From contig NW_003546321.1 in NCBI RefSeq assembly GCF_000090795.2, positions 14,639 to 43,427 on the forward strand: a DNA stretch of 28,789 nt. The letters run 5' to 3'. The position numbers were made by a program, and so were the translations under genes. This DNA is from Amphimedon queenslandica (lineage: Eukaryota; Porifera; Demospongiae; Haplosclerida; Niphatidae). This document shows, piece after piece, positions 17,600 through 27,101 of the stretch (positions are counted from its first letter, which is position 1; every line of letters starts with the position of its first letter). Below the pieces are notes generated by a model. The model worked only from the letters and a program-made list of their open reading frames with translations. It was not told the origin of the DNA and did no database searches.

Positions 17600-18534
17600 T
17601 TAAAGATCATGATTAATGCTCTTTATTCATCAAAGGAAGGAGAAACAAAAGTCATTATTTGTAATGGTACAACACTTGGATGAAGTACAATTACAGCTAT
17701 GTATGATCGTAAATTTGAGCGTGTTAGTCAAGGTGTGACCTAAAAATGAAGGAATTTTACGTAATACGAGATTCTTGGACCAAAATTAATGTTGCTCCAG
17801 TGAAGATAATGCTGGTTTGAATTTTTTTCAGATTATAGATTGACAATTTTCTGTAACAAGAACATGTACTATCTGAGTTATACAAGTATGTCACTGATAA
17901 TCCAGATGCCAAAGATGTTAAAAGTGTCACAAATACATTAAAATACTTCGAGGCATGTCACAGATTGTTTGAACGGGGATTCCTAAGTCATGAGAAGGTA
18001 ACTGAAATGAATAGTGAGGTACTCAAGTCTATTGACAAAGGATATCAATTTGTTGTGGACTGGAGCAATGAAATCATAAAAATGGTACTTCTTATTGTTC
18101 TTGTAAAATAGTAACTTTGTTTACCACATGCAGATCCTACATTTCAACACTCAAGTGCCACCCAACACAGTTTCCTTGCTTTGCAAAGTAAGTTGATGCT
18201 TAATGAATTTACTCATCTTAATCTCTGTACCATAGCATTTGACCTGTTAAGAATAATTGTCTACAGTCTCAAATCTTTTTGCGAATATTTCTTATCGAAG
18301 TATCCCGGTTACTTTGTCTCACCATTATAGCTAACGGGCTCCGCAGCGGAGTTCCTATTTAGTCAGTATAAACATAATGCTAATGGCAAACTAGATGCAG
18401 CAAATTATGGTAAAACACAAACTGCCAACATAATACAGCAAACAGTCTCAAACCATCACAGTGGTACAGGTTACAGAGACAATAAATTGACTTTGGAGCT
18501 TTTGCCACTTCAAAAGAAATTTTATGGTCCATAA
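17600..18534 (+). pseudogene. P-element/THAP9-like transposase, C-terminal region
   Basis: After a 61-nt intron (17539-17599, phase 0) the exon starts LKIMINALYSSKEGETK, with TGA at 17681-17683. A shifted register reads YVIRDSWTKINVAPVKIM. From about 17857, EHVLSELYKYV and TLKYFEACHRLFERGFLSHE follow to 18084. Short introns are seen at 18085-18133 and 18188-18235; the latter joins Q-T-F-D-L-L-R in phase 1. The final exon, 18236-18534, has LLRIIVYSLKSFCEYFLSKY, one TAG (18328-18330), then LTGSAAEFLFSQYKHNANGK, where Glu is the likely third catalytic acid. It ends at TAA 18532-18534. Confidence 0.72.
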
Positions 18535-18855
18535 AATCTTATGGTCCAAGAAAGAATCAAAATTAGTTAACAACATAATTATAATTAATAATCATAACGT
18601 AATATTTAATTTTGTATGATGTGTTACTTCTCCTTTGTTTATAGCATGTAGAATATCAATTTTAAGTGATATCACCCTCCTGTCTGGCTCAGAATTTTTA
18701 ATAGCTTTCTACCTTGATTGGTGCATGTCTGACGGTACCGCTCCTCCAAATTGCATATGAACATCATCGCTATCACAGCCTGTCCGATCAACTATCTCAT
18801 GTGTCTCTTTTTTGTTATGTGAATGAACTAATCCCAACAACATTGTGTAGAGTAA
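18535..18855. other. Spacer between the two convergent genes
   Basis: AT-rich sequence between the stop codons of the plus-strand transposase and the minus-strand gene. No coding frame was recognised. It should hold both 3' untranslated regions; I see no decisive polyadenylation arrangement. Confidence 0.4.
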
Positions 18856-19176
18856 TCATGACAAGTTGATCATAACTTTAAAACAGTTGGAGAAATCAGG
18901 ATACCCCTGACAAAAAATGAGCCAACATTGGCAAATACTATCCACTTTTTTGCTTGGTTCCTTTAGAACATACTTAATGCTGGACTCTCGTGGTAGCAAA
19001 AAGACACTACATTGTGTATGCCAATCAATTTGAAATTTTAAACATTTCTCCTTCCCTTTGCTATTTTGCTTGTACAAATTGCGAAATTTTTGGATGTGAT
19101 ATTTGACCAAAGCCTGAAATAAATTTGTATCGGCTACCAGGCTATCTACAATTGTCTTTGGTGTGCCCTTCTCTTT
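18856..19176 (-). pseudogene. Unknown second protein of the P-like element, C-terminal part
   Basis: Minus frame read from 19176 after a probable splice acceptor (a pyrimidine-poor tract ending CAG at plus 19177-19179). It begins KEKGTPKTIVDSLVADTNLF and continues with FRNLYKQNSKGKEKCLKFQI, D-W-H-T-Q-C and KVDSICQCWLIFCQGYPDFS, ending at 18856. It has five cysteines and several aromatics in a well-formed, uninterrupted frame of about 106 codons. I recognise no family. It lies inside the element's inverted repeats and converges with the transposase, which suggests an element-encoded accessory protein. Confidence 0.55.
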
Positions 19177-19232
19177 CTGTAATTGCAATTGAATTGTTTG
19201 GAAACAACACTTAGTTCCAATGAGTAAATTGT

Positions 19233-19634
19233 TTATATAATGTTGTACTTCTCTTCCTTATTCACAGATCTCTTTGCTGATGGTATATGCTGTTTCTTTT
19301 CCTCTTTACTGACTGTGTCCTTCCTTTGTTTCTTTTTCCTACCTTCATTCTCATCTTCTGACTCCAAAGTTTGTTTATTCTTCCTTGTCTTTCTTTTACT
19401 CGGAGCTTTACCAGGAGCCTGACTGGGAACTCTACGAGGAACTGTACTGAGAGCTCAACTAGGAGTTGACTGATGATCGTCATTGGAGGCTATAAGCTTA
19501 TTGACTGCATTGTCTTCAGCCACAGTCTTTCCATAGTGTTTAGCTATTCCTTTGCTCCTTAACATGGGCTCATCCTCAGGATTTTCATTGTCCGATGACT
19601 CTGTTGTAACACTTTCCTGATTGTCCTCTATCTT
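19233..19634 (-). pseudogene. Unknown second protein of the P-like element, N-terminal Lys-rich part
   Basis: Minus frame read from 19634 to TAA at 19235-19233. It begins acidic (TTESSDNENPEDEPM), then has LRSKGIAKHYGKTVAEDN and NKLIASNDD, a TGA at 19457-19455, then a Ser/Pro/Arg segment and a strongly basic tail with KAPSKRKTRKNKQTLES and EGRKKKQRKD, a likely nuclear localisation signal. An in-frame ATG lies in EPMLRSKG; an upstream exon is also possible. The link to the segment at 19176 needs an intron or frameshift near 19180-19245, whose exact donor I could not place. Other open frames over the same bases look like shadows. Confidence 0.5.
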
Positions 19635-19742
19635 CTACACAAAACTCCGCCCACAACACGTAGTTATAATAATTTTAATAACTGATAACATTAATAATCA
19701 AATTCATGAATTTATTAACACAAAAACAGTAACATAAGTGTG

Positions 19743-19819
19743 CAGACAGATTCGGAATGTGACTAATGGCATTTATGTGGAGATGCAGTAGCTGGGCATG
19801 GGTAGTTTGACACTCTCTG
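19743..19819 (-). repeat. Right terminal inverted repeat of the P-like element
   Basis: The reverse complement starts CAGAGAGTGTCAAACTACC. It mirrors 15091-15167. Confidence 0.88.
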
Positions 19820-22039
19820 TAAACACTCACTGTAAGGTATTATGTACTGTTGCTTAAAGTTAGATGCCATTATACTTTGTCCTGTGAGTAAGCTAATTGA
19901 CAATGTCATTCTTATGGTGTAGATTTTAATCAAGATCATTTAAAATTTCAATTCAATGTCTTGCTTTCCACTAGTCCTGATTTTTAGCGAACATTAAGAC
20001 TATTCTTCCATATCATAAGTAGTTAAATTGTGTTGAGCAAGAATTTTAATTAGTAATGCTAGCAAGCAATTCCCTAACACTGGATTACATAGAATTAATA
20101 CTTGGCAACTATTGATCACGTTCATTTCAACTCTTGTATGACTCTACATGATTCAAAGTCAAGAATTGACTCATTTCCATTTGTGGAAATTGGCACTAGG
20201 TTTATATACACAATAGCAGTTGAATACATGTATTTGGACGGTTAATGTAAATCATTTATCTGTGTCTACTGCTATTCAATGTTTGTTCCACAACTTTGAT
20301 AATATTAATCAACATTAAAAGTGGGGGGGCTAAAGCAACCCACACTCCCACTTATCTACACCCTTGAGAGTAAACACAGTGTTCTGCAAGAATGCGGAAC
20401 AGAACCACAGATTATTGTAAACTAGATAGAATACAAAACAATTAAGGGGCTTAGCCTTGTAAATTTAGTGGCTTCAATTATTTAAATCAAAATATTGACT
20501 AACGGAATTGATAGGTATTAAATAGCAAAAAAATCTGAAAAGATCCTACATGATGTTTATTTTATGCAATACCTTATGATGCTCTATAAATCTTTATATA
20601 GAACAGAACTTTGCAATGTAACTTCATTGATTGTGGTATTTATGTCTGTATGGAAAAAAAATTATCTCCAATACCTTATTAGTGTCTTGCAAATTTTTTG
20701 ATGCATTTCAGTACATGGCTGGTGAAAGAAAACTTTATTTTGTAAAGTAACTGAATATCAGTAACTTTTTATGTTGTGACAGAAAAATATAAATAAAAAA
20801 TATTTAACATACGCATTTCAAAAATGCACACTGACAGCAGGAAAATTTGTCGTCACTATACTAGAAAATTATTTGTATAATGATTTGAACAAATGCAAAG
20901 ATTTACATTTAACAAGTGCAGATGAAGAAGGTAAAGTTAAACATCATTAAAAACTTTAAAATCATTATTATATTACTGTCAAGGATATATTATAGCAGGC
21001 TGTGGAAGCTGATAATACAACTTTAGTATCTTGTGGAAAAAGTTATATACACTGATGTTGCAACTAAATTAAAAAAAAAATCACATCCCCTATCAAGTCA
21101 TACAGGAAAGTTTAATGATTACTGAATGATTATCAATTGATACAAAACTGCTTATTTGCTAGGAAGCTTTAAAGTCTGCCCATGTTTGGAGCGTAAAAGT
21201 TTTGAAGCATTAATGTTTTTTCATCAAAACTATTAAATGTCGCCATCTAGCTGATTCAATATCAAAATATAGTGAGTGTCAAACTGAACAGCCAGACACA
21301 AGCTACTAACTGATGACTTTATTGAAAGTTAACAGTTAATTCTAATCACTTATATTCATTATTATTCTTGCCATAATAGTTACAGCAGACAGTTGGACTC
21401 ACGATGCTTGTGTAGGTGGGTACTATGCAGTGGATCTGTCATTCTGTCACTAAAATTCCTAATCAAAATCTTTTTTACTGAGCTCTCCTGAGTTACAATT
21501 CTTTTTAAGCTTTGAGAAAAAGGTAATTCATTTACCTTTGTTGTTTTTTAATAGCAATCCGTAGTAGCAAAAGCTGAACATTTTCAAGATTAAACCACTT
21601 TTCCTAGCCAAATGTTCATGTTTCACTCTATTTGGTCAGGATTGGCATTGATAGGTAGAGAAAGTCCCTAGATTAATGGACTTGATTGGAATTTTTTCAT
21701 CTCTTGTGTTTGGAAGTTACTGTTGCTCAAAGTTTGTGATTTAGCCTCTTCGAAAGTAATTCAGGCAGCACTCAGGAAAGCAGGAGCAACCAAACTATCT
21801 CACTCTCTTTTTAGTGCTAACTCTTTCATTGAACAGACCTTCAAATGCTAAAATAAATTTCAGGTTGTCATCTTTCTCCTAGGCATGCACGTGCCATGTT
21901 TTTCCGCTCTAGCATTGCTAAGTGCTGACCACACATATAATTTATTTTATGCATCAATGCAGATTATTGTAGCAGCTAAGTCCACATGGTGTAAGATAGC
22001 AGTTTGGAGCTCTTTCCACTAGGCTCCTTTTCTCTCTTT
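19820..22039. other. 2.2-kb stretch with no recognised gene
   Basis: AT-rich, without a convincing coding frame on either strand. Minor features: a seven-G run near 20323-20329, a small ATTTCC...GGAAAT hairpin near 20173-20190, and AGTGAGTGTCAAACTG near 21271-21286, which resembles the first bases of the P-like element's inverted repeat and could be a fragment of another copy. The LINE's 5' untranslated region may begin somewhere after about 21770. Confidence 0.4.
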
Positions 22040-22047
22040 GTTGTTCT

Positions 22048-22074
22048 GCCGGTCTTAAAATCTTTAAAACCGGC
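22048..22074 (+). repeat. GC-rich hairpin upstream of LINE ORF1
   Basis: GCCGGTCTTAAA pairs with TTTAAAACCGGC across a short loop, 11 of 12 pairs Watson-Crick with one G-T-compatible mismatch. It lies about 60 bp before the ORF1 frame and could be a structured 5' untranslated element. Confidence 0.6.
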
Positions 22075-22135
22075 CACTAAACCAGGTTAGACTTCTCTGA
22101 TTTTGTGGTTGTTCTCTGAACCTTACTAGTTCTAT

Positions 22136-22584
22136 GTGGACTACCCTGTCTTCTTTGTCACAACACTGCCCAAGCGTGGAGCTACTGCCCAGTCGGGCCC
22201 TGATAAAAAGACAGCTCAGCATATCTGTCCAGTGTGTGAAGAGGAAGTTTTTGATGGTCGCAATGCTTCTATCTTTTGTCAGGATGAATGTACAGCATGG
22301 TTACACCACGGTTGTGCTGGGTTTAGAAAAAAGCACTACCTAATCTTAAAAAGTCTTTCGATCCTTTCCTATGTCCTTTTTGTTTACTGGCCAATTTATC
22401 TAGTGAGATCACTTCCTTGAAACAGACAGTCTCCGACCTTAAGAAAGACCTCTCCAGTCTTGAGGCTAAACTCACTGCTCCATCTGAAGAGGTAGCTGCC
22501 AACAGTGCTCCTCCAACAGCCACTACCTCTGGCTGCCAACTCCCGAACACTAAGACAACCCCTCCCTTCTGGTCGATCCCCTAA
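22136..22584 (+). pseudogene. LINE ORF1, N-terminal part: PHD zinc finger and coiled coil
   Basis: ATG at 22136 or 22134; the longer frame 2 fits. The PHD-type finger has C-x2-C at 22226 and 22235, then FCQDECTAWLHHGCAGF, giving further Cys, His and Cys ligands. A frameshift near 22340 moves to frame 1, which supplies the last C-x2-C (L-C-P-F-C) and a leucine-heptad helix, EITSLKQTVSDLKKDLSSLE, consistent with trimer or dimer formation. A Ser/Pro/Thr linker runs to TAA 22582-22584. PHD fingers in LINE ORF1 proteins may contact chromatin; that is an inference. Confidence 0.82.
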
Positions 22585-23227
22585 GGCTAAATCTAATAAC
22601 TCTAGTGCTACTCCTGACCGATGATTGAATGCCATCCTCTTTGGGATTCTTGAGTGTCCCAGAGGCACTGACTTCAAATATATACTTGACTGTGACTTCC
22701 GCTCTGTCTACTCCATCATGGAACTATCTGATAAAGACTTACCTTTTGTTACAATCAGAGACTGCCAGAGATTTGGTAAATATCACACTGCTTCCTCAAG
22801 GCCACATCCAATACTGGCTAAACTAAACTGCTCCCAGCACGTAGAAGTGATGGTCCAAGCCAGATCCTGTTTCCAGCAGCCTGCTGATATTATTGTCAAT
22901 ATCACTATTCGAAGACATTGGACTAAAAACGAGAGATACATTGAGAGTGTTCTCCTTTAAGACAAGTACTCCTTAATTGACAGTGGTACAGATAGCTCCT
23001 TGCTTAAACTGAGGGGTTTTCGTCTATATTTGGACTCAAGGCTCTATGGCTCCATTTCCCTATCTGGCTTCCACAATGCCAGTACTAGATCCCAACCTTC
23101 CACTCCTTGTAACACCTCAGCTCATACTCCAGATGATACTATTGTCTCTGCTGTCGCACTACCAGACCCTCCCTCAACTGAAATTGAAGTATTTGACCAA
23201 GATTCAGCTGGCACCTCATCCGATTGA
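22571..23227 (+). pseudogene. LINE ORF1, C-terminal part
   Basis: Frame 2 resumes with SPKAKSNNSSATPDR, TGA at 22622-22624, then LNAILFGILECPRGT, a strand typical of the nucleic-acid-binding region of such ORF1 proteins. LPFVTIRDCQRFGKYHT and HPILAKLNCSQHVEVMVQA follow. A TAA at 22958-22960 interrupts before a Leu-rich segment and a Ser/Thr/Pro tail ending at TGA 23225-23227. The endonuclease frame follows directly in the same register. Confidence 0.7.
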
Positions 23228-24264
23228 CTAGCTACTACCTCTGTCCTTACTTGGAATGCCCGTAGCCTGGTTAACAAACTCCACCTCTTCCAGTTCCTGA
23301 TATACTCCTTTGATTCTAGCATATTTGCTGTTTCTGAGACCTGGCTCACCCCATTAACCATTGATAACAAAATTGTCCCTACTAGGTATTATATTATGCA
23401 TAAGGACAGGGGTAGTTGTGGTGGGGGTGTTCTGCTGGCTATCAAAAATCTGTTCCACCTTACTCTCATTCCCTCTCCATCCTCTGTTGAAGTTCTTTCT
23501 GTGTCCGCTTAACTATCTCTGTTGTATATATCCCTCCTTATTCTAATCAATTGTACTTTGATTCACTACTCTCTCATTTGAGGTGTCTCCCTGATTTAAG
23601 CTCTCCTCTTTTTATATCAGGGGACTTTAACTGCCCCGGCATTGACTGGTCATCACTCTCTGTGAAATCCTCCTTATCGATGTCTGTCTGTGACTTTGTT
23701 TTTGACCACAATTTGTCTCAATTTATTGATCAACCCACTCACACCGGTAATCACACATTGGATCTTGTGACAAATTGGCCAGATTACTTGGTCAGTCATC
23801 GAGTGTACACCAGTGAGTTTCTGTACTCTGACTACTTTCTGATTAACATTTCACTTGATTTTAAACCTCACTCTAACCCTTCTAAGCATCCAGTTCTCTA
23901 CGGTTATGACTATGCAAGAGGTGACTTTAATGGTCTGGTTTCATATCTGCTGGAGGGTGATTTTGACTCATGTCAAAACTCTGTTGACATTGAGTCTTTG
24001 TGGCACTCTTTCAAGCATAATCTGTTACAGGCATCTCACAAATTTATACCAAAGATCAAGTTACGCAGGCATGTCTACCCCAAATGGTTTACTAAAGAAA
24101 TCTGTCACCAAATCAAGTGTATAAGGACACTGAGAAGGAAGTACAAATCTCGTGCTCAAGCATCTACAATCAAATCGCTTGAGCATAAAATATCACAATT
24201 GGAAGCAGATATTGCTATGGCCAAAGAAGCATATGAGAATGACTTAATGGAGCAGGCTTCTTGA
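23228..24264 (+). pseudogene. LINE ORF2, AP-like endonuclease domain
   Basis: Frame 2, 23228-23512, then frame 1 after a frameshift near 23495. Motifs in order: TWNARSL (Asn), FAVSETWL (Glu), GGGVLLAIK, VVYIPPY, FISGDFNCPGIDW (Asp/Asn), then HTLDLV and YSDYFLI. The last normally reads S-D-H; here the catalytic His is Tyr (TAC, 23833-23835). The domain nicks target DNA to prime reverse transcription. A helical linker with KSLEHKISQLEADIAM follows, and TGA at 24262-24264 ends the frame. Confidence 0.88.
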
Positions 24265-24783
24265 AATCTAGGTCCACTCTTCAGGCACATAAGATCACTT
24301 ACTAAACAAAACACCATTTCTGAGGTCATGACCAATAAAGACTGCAGTAATTCTATTGACTCTGAAAAGGCATATTTGTTTAATGAATTTTTCTACTCCA
24401 GTTACTTCAATCCATGTGACACCCCTAACCAGCCTTCTCTAAGCAGTCCTACTTACCCTACTCTCAGTAACATCTCTATTTCTATCTCTGATGTTCATAA
24501 AACTCTGTTTGCCTTGAACCCAAACAAGGGAATGGGCATTGGCAGCATAGGCCCAAAAATTTTGAAGTCCTGTGCCTCAGCCATCTGTGTCACTCTCCAC
24601 CACCCATTTTGTCTATCTCTTCTGGCACTAATCCCTCTCAATTAAAAACACATCTTGATTATCCCAGTATTGAAGTCAGGTGACAGGTCACTTATCAAAA
24701 ACTACCGTCCAATCCCACTTCTTTGCTGTGTTTCTGAAGTCCTAGAATGACTTGTTTACGACACTTTCTCCCCACATCACTAG
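24265..24783 (+). pseudogene. LINE ORF2, region between endonuclease and RT core
   Basis: It continues in frame 1 with LFRHIRSLTKQN, then KAYLFNEFFYSSYF and ISISDVHKTLFALNPNKGMG (the L-x-x-L-x-x-x-K-A-x-G motif opening RT). GPKILKSCASAI and IIPVLKSGDRSLIKNYRPIP follow; the last is the N-Y-R-P-I-S-L motif. A TAA near 24643, TGA 24748-24750, TAG 24781-24783 and a short frameshifted stretch (about 24600-24645) break it. Confidence 0.85.
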
Positions 24784-24802
24784 TACTGTGTAACAACACT
24801 GA

Positions 24803-25294
24803 TTTGGTTTACTGAGAGGCAGATCTTGTCAAATACAGCTTCTGAAGATGCTGTCAGAGATATATACGAATAGAGCTAGCAAACACTGTACAGATGTAGT
24901 ATATCTGGATCTACGTAAAGCTTTTGACAGTGTCTGCCACCCTATACTGATCAAAAAGCTCCAGACTTTTGGTGTTACTGGTGCTCTCCTGAACTTGTTC
25001 ATGAACTACATTTACGGCAGATTACAACAGGTGTCCATTGGGGGCTCTCTCTCAGGTACATTACCAGTAAACTCAGGCATCCCCCAGGGGAGCATTTTGG
25101 GCCCATTACTGTTTCTGGTCTATATAAATGACATGCCTGATGCCGTCTCCCTCTCCTCTATTTTGCTCCTTGCAGACGACACCAAATGTCTCAGATCTGT
25201 CCCTTATAGTGACCACTTTTCTACTGCATGTGCTTCAGTAGGACTTGGAATTGTTGTGCTACTGGTGCTCAAACAATCTCATTGCATTCAATGA
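24803..25294 (+). pseudogene. LINE reverse transcriptase core
   Basis: Frame 2: LLRGRSCQIQLLKML, then VVYLDLRKAFDSVCHPILIK with the first catalytic Asp, SGIPQGSILGPLLFLVYIND, and SILLLADDTKCL. The catalytic A-D-D (25172-25180) is intact, but the residue before it is Leu where Phe or Tyr is usual. A frameshift near 25235-25245 ends the register before the thumb region. Confidence 0.92.
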
Positions 25295-26000
25295 AGCTAA
25301 GAGTGCTGTCCTGAGGTTGCATGCATCCGCAACTTTATCCTCAGCTCCTTCATACCATGTAAATGGTACAAGCATATTAGCAGTCTATACCTATACAGAC
25401 CTAGGTGTCATCATGTCATCTGATCTGTCTCTCTCAGAGCATATCAATTGTGTTTTCTTCAAGGCCTATCAAATGTTAGCTCTGCTTAGACGTACATTCA
25501 CATCCTCAACTTCCATATCTGCCAAGAAATAACTTTATTTGACACTTGTCAATCCAATACTACTCTACGGCTCTGTAATCTGGAAGCCTTACCTCATTAA
25601 CGACATTGTGGTTCTTGAGAGGGTACAAAGAAGGGCGACCAAGTTCATTATCAATGATTTCACCAGTGACTACAAGACCAGACTAAGGTCCCTAAATCTC
25701 CTCCCTCTGATGATGACCTTTGAGTTTCAAGACTTAATATTTTTTATCAATACCATACAGACACCTGACCCTTCCTTGAATATACTGGACTATGTCTCCA
25801 ACTCCACTAATACTACACGTTCTGGTGCTGGTCTCAAACTCCGACACTCTGTTTCCTTCACAAACCTGGACCATCACTTTTATTACAACCGCCTCCCTCG
25901 TTTGTGGAATTCACTACCTGTCATCCAAGACTCACTGTCTCCAAATGCAGTAACGGTAATCATAAAAACCACTTCTGGTCCACATTCGAATCTGTATTAA
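25245..26000 (+). pseudogene. LINE ORF2 C-terminal region (RT thumb and beyond)
   Basis: Frame 3: WCSNNLIAFNEAKSAVLRL (the W-x-x-x-N-x-L-x-x-N-x-x-K motif), then YTDLGVIMSSDLSLSEHI (L-G-V-x-x-x-x-x-L-S/T motif). TAA 25530-25532 interrupts. LVNPILLYGSVIWKPYL and VVLERVQRRATKFI follow, as does HHFYYNRLPRLWNSLP, the usual C-terminal signature in CR1-like ORF2 proteins. It ends at TAA 25998-26000. Confidence 0.9.
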
Positions 26001-26208
26001 CCCTAATCATGCATGCACCTTTCACGCACTCTGTCCATGTAATTTATGTATGATAATCCCTTCTGCTCTTAAATTTAACTAGTGTATTCTGTCTAAATTT
26101 GTTTGTTTGTAAACGCTGTTTTGGCATGTTCGACTTAGACCTCTAGTGCTACCATTATCTGATCTATCCTCCTGAAACTTTAAATCCTTCATTTGTGTCA
26201 CTGGGAAG

Positions 26209-26240
26209 TTATTATTATTATTATTGGTATTATTATTAAT
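26209..26240 (+). repeat. (TTA)n tail at the LINE 3' end
   Basis: Runs of TTATTATTATTATT with one interruption follow about 210 bp of 3' untranslated sequence after the last LINE frame. Short microsatellite tails are common at LINE 3' ends. Confidence 0.75.
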
Positions 26241-26820
26241 GGCATTGTTGCAAATTACTCAAAATCTATTATCCTTATTTGAAATATCAAGTTCCTTCTC
26301 ATAGAGGCGGTAGCCTATATGTAGGATTGAGGTTGATTTTTCAAGATGGTGGCCGTTTTTGTAATTTTGAAACACTCATAACTCTTATCTTATGTTGTAC
26401 AGCCTTATGAATGGCTTAGATGAGCTCGCCTTCACTGAGCAATTCTCCTGGTACCTTTAAAGTGAACTGTATGTAGCGGGGAGCATTTCTTGAGAATAGG
26501 CCCAAATTCAAATTTCTGCAAAACTCTTCAGACTTTTTCTTCTTCTATCAACACGGAACTTTTAATTGAAAGAACCGCTCAAGTTGGTTTTACGTCATTC
26601 CTTTGAGCTTGGGTCAAGGACTGGACAAGTGGCTTCAAAAAGAAGCTAGGACAGAGAACAGTGGAAGACAAACTCCAGCTGCAGCACCAAATGGGTTTGT
26701 GGTTTGACGCAATTGTAATTTATGTACACGTGATCAGCATGAATAATGATTAACCTAACAACAAAATCATAACAGAAGTAACGTATAAATTTAAGAAAAA
26801 AGAATGGAAACAAGTAAATA
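26241..26820. other. Stretch with no recognised gene
   Basis: Mixed composition, slightly richer in GC than the surroundings. No coding frame or repeat structure was recognised. Confidence 0.4.
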
Positions 26821-27101
26821 AAAAACATTAAAAATGGAAAAGTAGTTTGATGAAATTGTAAAAAAGTAAAGAAACAAGAGGGTTCTTGCAAAGTGGTGTG
26901 ATAACAAATCCTACACCACTGCATGAAAGACATTGCTTCATAATTATCATGTAGTAGTCTGTGTGGATAATTACAATGCTTTTGGGTAATGTTCTTCATG
27001 CAGTGTTGTAGGATTTGTTATCACACCACTTTGCATGTACCCTCTTGTTTCTTTACATTTTTACAAGTTAATCCTACTACGTTTCCATTTTTAATGTTTT
27101 T
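26821..27101. mobile_element. Foldback MITE 2
   Basis: A 281-bp near-palindrome. The left arm starts AAAAACATTAAAAATGGAAA; the right arm ends with its complement. The arms match over about 115 bp and include GTAAAGAAACAAGAGGG and CAAAGTGGTGTGATAACAAA. The unpaired centre is about 55-60 bp. It shares the GTAA-x-x-(G)AAACAAG core with the other two foldback elements. The minus-strand open frame over 26646-26999 largely reflects this element and is not a gene. Confidence 0.88.

Larger units (their letters stand above)
15091..19819. mobile_element. P-element/THAP9-like DNA transposon with 77-bp TIRs and two convergent genes
   Basis: The ends are inverted repeats 15091-15167 and 19743-19819, 68 of 77 positions matching by eye, mostly transition differences, both beginning CAGAGAGTGTCAAACT. 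The 4729-bp interior carries a multi-exon transposase on the plus strand (15266-18534) and a smaller unknown protein on the minus strand (19634-18856), their 3' ends facing each other. TA lies outside both ends; I find no 8-bp duplication as expected for P elements, so the superfamily label rests on protein motifs alone. The transposase has several stops and frameshifts. A MITE sits inside one intron. Confidence 0.8.
22040..26240 (+). mobile_element. Decayed non-LTR retrotransposon (PHD-ORF1, AP endonuclease, RT; CR1/L2-like group)
   Basis: A plus-strand relic of about 4.2 kb. In order: a GC-rich hairpin in the presumed 5' untranslated region, ORF1 with a PHD finger and a coiled-coil segment, an AP-like endonuclease, a reverse transcriptase, a C-terminal region, a 3' untranslated region and a (TTA)n tail. 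It is noticeably more GC-rich and pyrimidine-rich than its surroundings. At least five frameshifts and several stops inactivate it. A PHD finger in ORF1 with APE and RT in ORF2 points to the CR1/L2/Jockey side of LINEs. The exact clade is not resolved. The 5' boundary is approximate. Confidence 0.88.

Noticed and set aside
19262-19483. Alternative minus-strand frame over the Lys-rich region
   Set aside because: A neighbouring register (19634-19233) has better protein character, with acidic start and NLS, and fits the downstream domain.
20865-20940. Short stretch reading LENYLYNDLNKCKDLHLTS
   Set aside because: Considered as a continuation of the DUF4371 hAT after the P-like element, but it is 1 kb away, short, and lacks a diagnostic motif.
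26646-26999. Minus-strand frame of 117 codons with an aromatic-rich middle
   Set aside because: It overlaps the left arm and centre of foldback MITE 2; the sequence is explained by the palindrome and A-rich DNA.
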